A stretch of 64,000 bases of DNA from Ceratorhiza oryzae-sativae (Eukaryota > Basidiomycota > Agaricomycetes > Cantharellales > Ceratobasidiaceae): positions 1,736,001-1,800,000 of the forward strand of contig JARWMV010000232.1 of the NCBI GenBank assembly GCA_030998015.1. Reading direction: 5' to 3'. The notes under the pieces were generated by a model that saw nothing but the letters and a program-made list of their open reading frames with translations, had not been told where the DNA came from and ran no database searches. Positions 62,201-64,000 of this stretch are shown in pieces (within the stretch, counting starts at the first letter, position 1; each line of letters begins with the position of its first letter). The translations under genes were made by a program, and so were the position numbers.

Positions 62201-63019
62201 CTTCGGTAATAAGCTCCATGGTCATCTCATCGTCCTCTGGCCTAAACTGGGGCATGCTCTCGCTCCCAAGTGGGATCCCAGTCGCATAAACCTCACTCGT
62301 GGGGCCCGAATGTCCATCTCTGAGACTCGGATTCCAATCCCTCCCAAACGACCCGTTTGTCGACTGCTTTTCATTGACAGGCCACACGACCGCAGGCAGC
62401 TTGGCGGCGGATCGCGAGGGCGACGGCGTCGTGTCCAACGGGGGAAATACTCCCGACGGTTGACGTGAGCCAGGCGCGGGCGGACGAGACGGGGTGCCGA
62501 CCCCACCCAGGCGCGGCTTAGGCTTGACCGGGCTCGGCTGGACGGGTGATTCGGGCTGAGGCAGCTGTGCGTTGGCGAGCTTTTTGCCTGGTGAAATGGG
62601 CGGTTGGCTCATCTTTTTGTTTTTGGGCGAGGCGCGAGACGCGTGGCTCTGGCTCGAGGCCTTGGACACGCCCGAGTGGTGCGTGAGCGAGCGCTGGGCT
62701 TGTCTGCCGCACGCGACACGGTCGGTTTGGGGCTCGCGTTGGCTGGTTTGGGCGAGTTGGTTGTGCCAGACGAGTTGGTCCTGTTGGGGGTGATTGTGAC
62801 TGGGTTCGAGGCCTTGCGAGCCATGACGGCGGGGATCGAGCCGGGCAGGCGGGGGGAGGGGTAGTTGGGCATGGGTGTCGCGTTGGGTGACCTTGCGCGG
62901 AATGAGTTGCGGAACGCGGTTGGGGAGGTGGGCGACGTCGGGTCGATGGACATCGAGTTCCGGGGGGTGGGCAGACGCGACGGGCGGGCGTCTTCGAGCG
63001 AAGAACGTGGGGTAGCCAT
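59224..63019 (-). CDS. F-box/WD40 protein with N-terminal low-complexity and coiled-coil regions
   Basis: F-box/WD40 proteins are substrate receptors of SCF ubiquitin ligases. [19 protein letters not shown] opens a Ser/Pro/Ala-rich stretch of ~280 residues, then a coiled coil ([19 protein letters not shown]). Two tiny exons (61618-61637 and 61543-61566) link [11 protein letters not shown] to the F-box ([19 protein letters not shown]). WD40 blocks follow: [55 protein letters not shown] and [18 protein letters not shown] Ser/Pro insert precedes the last blade ([20 protein letters not shown]) and an acidic Glu tail ends at 59224-59226. One-base losses are likely at GGG 59970-59972 and near 62720. 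The closest named relative (Cdc4/Pop1/Met30 type) is not resolved. Confidence 0.83.
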
Positions 63020-63832
63020 TCTAGACGGCAGTTAGCCTGGTTCGACGCGTGGATGACCAACAGGGCTTACAGTTAATATCGGAATGAGCGTGTGGAATCC
63101 TGAATGAGACCCGGTTCAGAACACTGACCAGCGCGCGGACAGAGATGGCTGACCTGGGGTATGAGTCGGCTGGACGACACCACCAGATGTCAGACAGAAA
63201 GAAGAAGAAGAAAAAAAGACCACGCAGGGTGAGCTGCCAAAATGGAACTAGTCGAAAGTGACAAGGAACAGAGTAGAGTTGGTGTCGGGCGCGTCCAGAT
63301 CGCCGTCTGCCCCTACATGCGCCAACACACCGTGGGAACAGTCCGCGTGACTCCGTGTCTGAATGAGCCTACACCATCGACGGGTTCTATGCGGATCGGC
63401 GTCTGTCGCTGCGAGTCTCGAGAGCGGATGACTCGCCAGATGATTTGGCCCATTCCCAGATTGAGCTCCCCGCCCGAAGTCGCGTCCTGATTGGCCAAGT
63501 AGAATGCAAGTGTGGTGCCAATCATGACTAGCCCACAACAGCAGCAGGCTCACCAAGCAGCCAGGAAGTCCACATTAAAAGCTGTGTATAGCACAGAACA
63601 ATCAGGTCTACTCTGAGACTGATAGCAGCTCGCTCAGCGTGAGTCACCCCCCCAAGACCCCCGGATTCTGGCCTGCCCTAAACAGGTCCGTATGTTGCGA
63701 AACACGCGATGTCACAGAGCCTCCCCTGACTCTTGTTCACCACCGCGTCATTTGAAACCGACCTCGCCGCGTCTCTCGTTTCTGCCGTTCTCATCTCGCC
63801 CCAGACTCTGAAAGTTTCCATACACTTTCAAG
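63020..63832. other. divergent promoter of the F-box/WD40 and nucleoporin genes
   Basis: About 800 bp between divergent starts. It holds a short purine run (AAGAAGAAGAAGAAAAAAAG, around 63200). No gene is recognised. Confidence 0.4.
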
Positions 63833-64000
63833 ATGTTTGGTTCAGGATGGGGTCAGAATAACCAACAACAAAACCAGCAGGCTCAACAAGGCCAACAGCA
63901 GCCAGCAACTGGACTCTTTGGCCAGCCTGCGCAACCCCAGACGAGCGGGTTTGGATCTACTGGTACGTCAACGCGTCTTTCGTTCTTCATTTGACCTGAT
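63833..64000 (+). CDS. GLFG-type nucleoporin, 5' end only
   Basis: MFGSGWGQNNQQQNQQAQQG begins a Gln/Asn-rich N-terminus followed by TGLFGQPAQPQTSGFGST and a GT donor near 63962. GLFG and FG spacing marks a nuclear-pore barrier nucleoporin, such as the Nup49/Nup57/Nup54 class. The gene runs off the window, so the exact member cannot be decided. Confidence 0.7.

Noticed and set aside
1..64000. CRISPR, phage or bacterial defence system
   Set aside because: The window is intron-rich fungal DNA without repeat-spacer arrays or bacterial operon structure.

Overview
This 64 kb window looks like nuclear DNA of a filamentous basidiomycete (Agaricomycotina). Genes are dense and on both strands. Coding regions are cut by many 45-65 nt GT-AG introns, with a few GC-AG introns. 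The gene set is typically fungal: chitin synthase, Sla1, Sec7, CLPTM1-like and vacuolar carboxypeptidase S. A Rhizoctonia-like (Cantharellales) source is plausible, but I cannot confirm it without a search. I saw no intact transposon, rRNA, tRNA or CRISPR.

Layout. 0.3-3.1 kb (+): urease accessory protein UreD, then an HMCES/SRAP DNA-protein crosslink sensor with a C-terminal PCNA-binding box. 4.8-16.2 kb (-): a ~7 kb Sec7 Arf-GEF gene, an iron-dependent alcohol dehydrogenase/maleylacetate reductase and an MFS sugar transporter. The transporter is divergent from a GH2 beta-mannosidase (16.8-20.6 kb, +). 21.0-21.8 kb (-): a Rheb GTPase. 21.9-25.8 kb is gene-poor with a dispersed repeat. 25.9-26.6 kb (+): a Tim17-family translocase subunit. 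27.1-31.2 kb (-): Sla1. 33.4-33.9 kb (+): a small Spo12-like protein. 34.2-36.8 kb (-): a CLPTM1 membrane protein, head-to-head with the first of two tandem carboxypeptidase S genes (37.0-39.2 and 41.5-43.6 kb, +), which flank a second repeat copy. 43.8-45.3 kb (-): a secreted glycerophosphodiester phosphodiesterase. 45.8-49.5 kb (-): chitin synthase. 50.0-51.5 kb (+): a mitochondrial citrate lyase beta-like protein. 51.6-53.1 kb (-): myo-inositol oxygenase. 53.6-56.4 kb (-): a SAP-domain coiled-coil protein. 59.2-63.0 kb (-): an F-box/WD40 protein. 63.8 kb (+): the start of an FG nucleoporin cut by the window edge.

Most genes are housekeeping. They cover membrane traffic (Sec7, Sla1), TOR signalling (Rheb), mitochondrial import (Tim17), cell wall (chitin synthase), DNA repair (HMCES) and ubiquitin targeting (F-box/WD40). 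There are also catabolic enzymes for mannosides, inositol, aromatics, peptides and glycerophosphodiesters. The sugar transporter and beta-mannosidase are the only pair whose layout suggests functional coupling.

The most important practical observation is that about a dozen genes carry isolated one-base frame breaks, mostly one-base losses in short homopolymers. Protein similarity resumes immediately in the next frame. The pattern looks like consensus sequencing error rather than mass pseudogenisation, so predicted proteins from this window will be broken unless corrected. I found no clearly undescribed multi-gene system; the best novel leads are the dispersed repeat family, the promoter E-box/CRE modules and the diverged carboxypeptidase pair.
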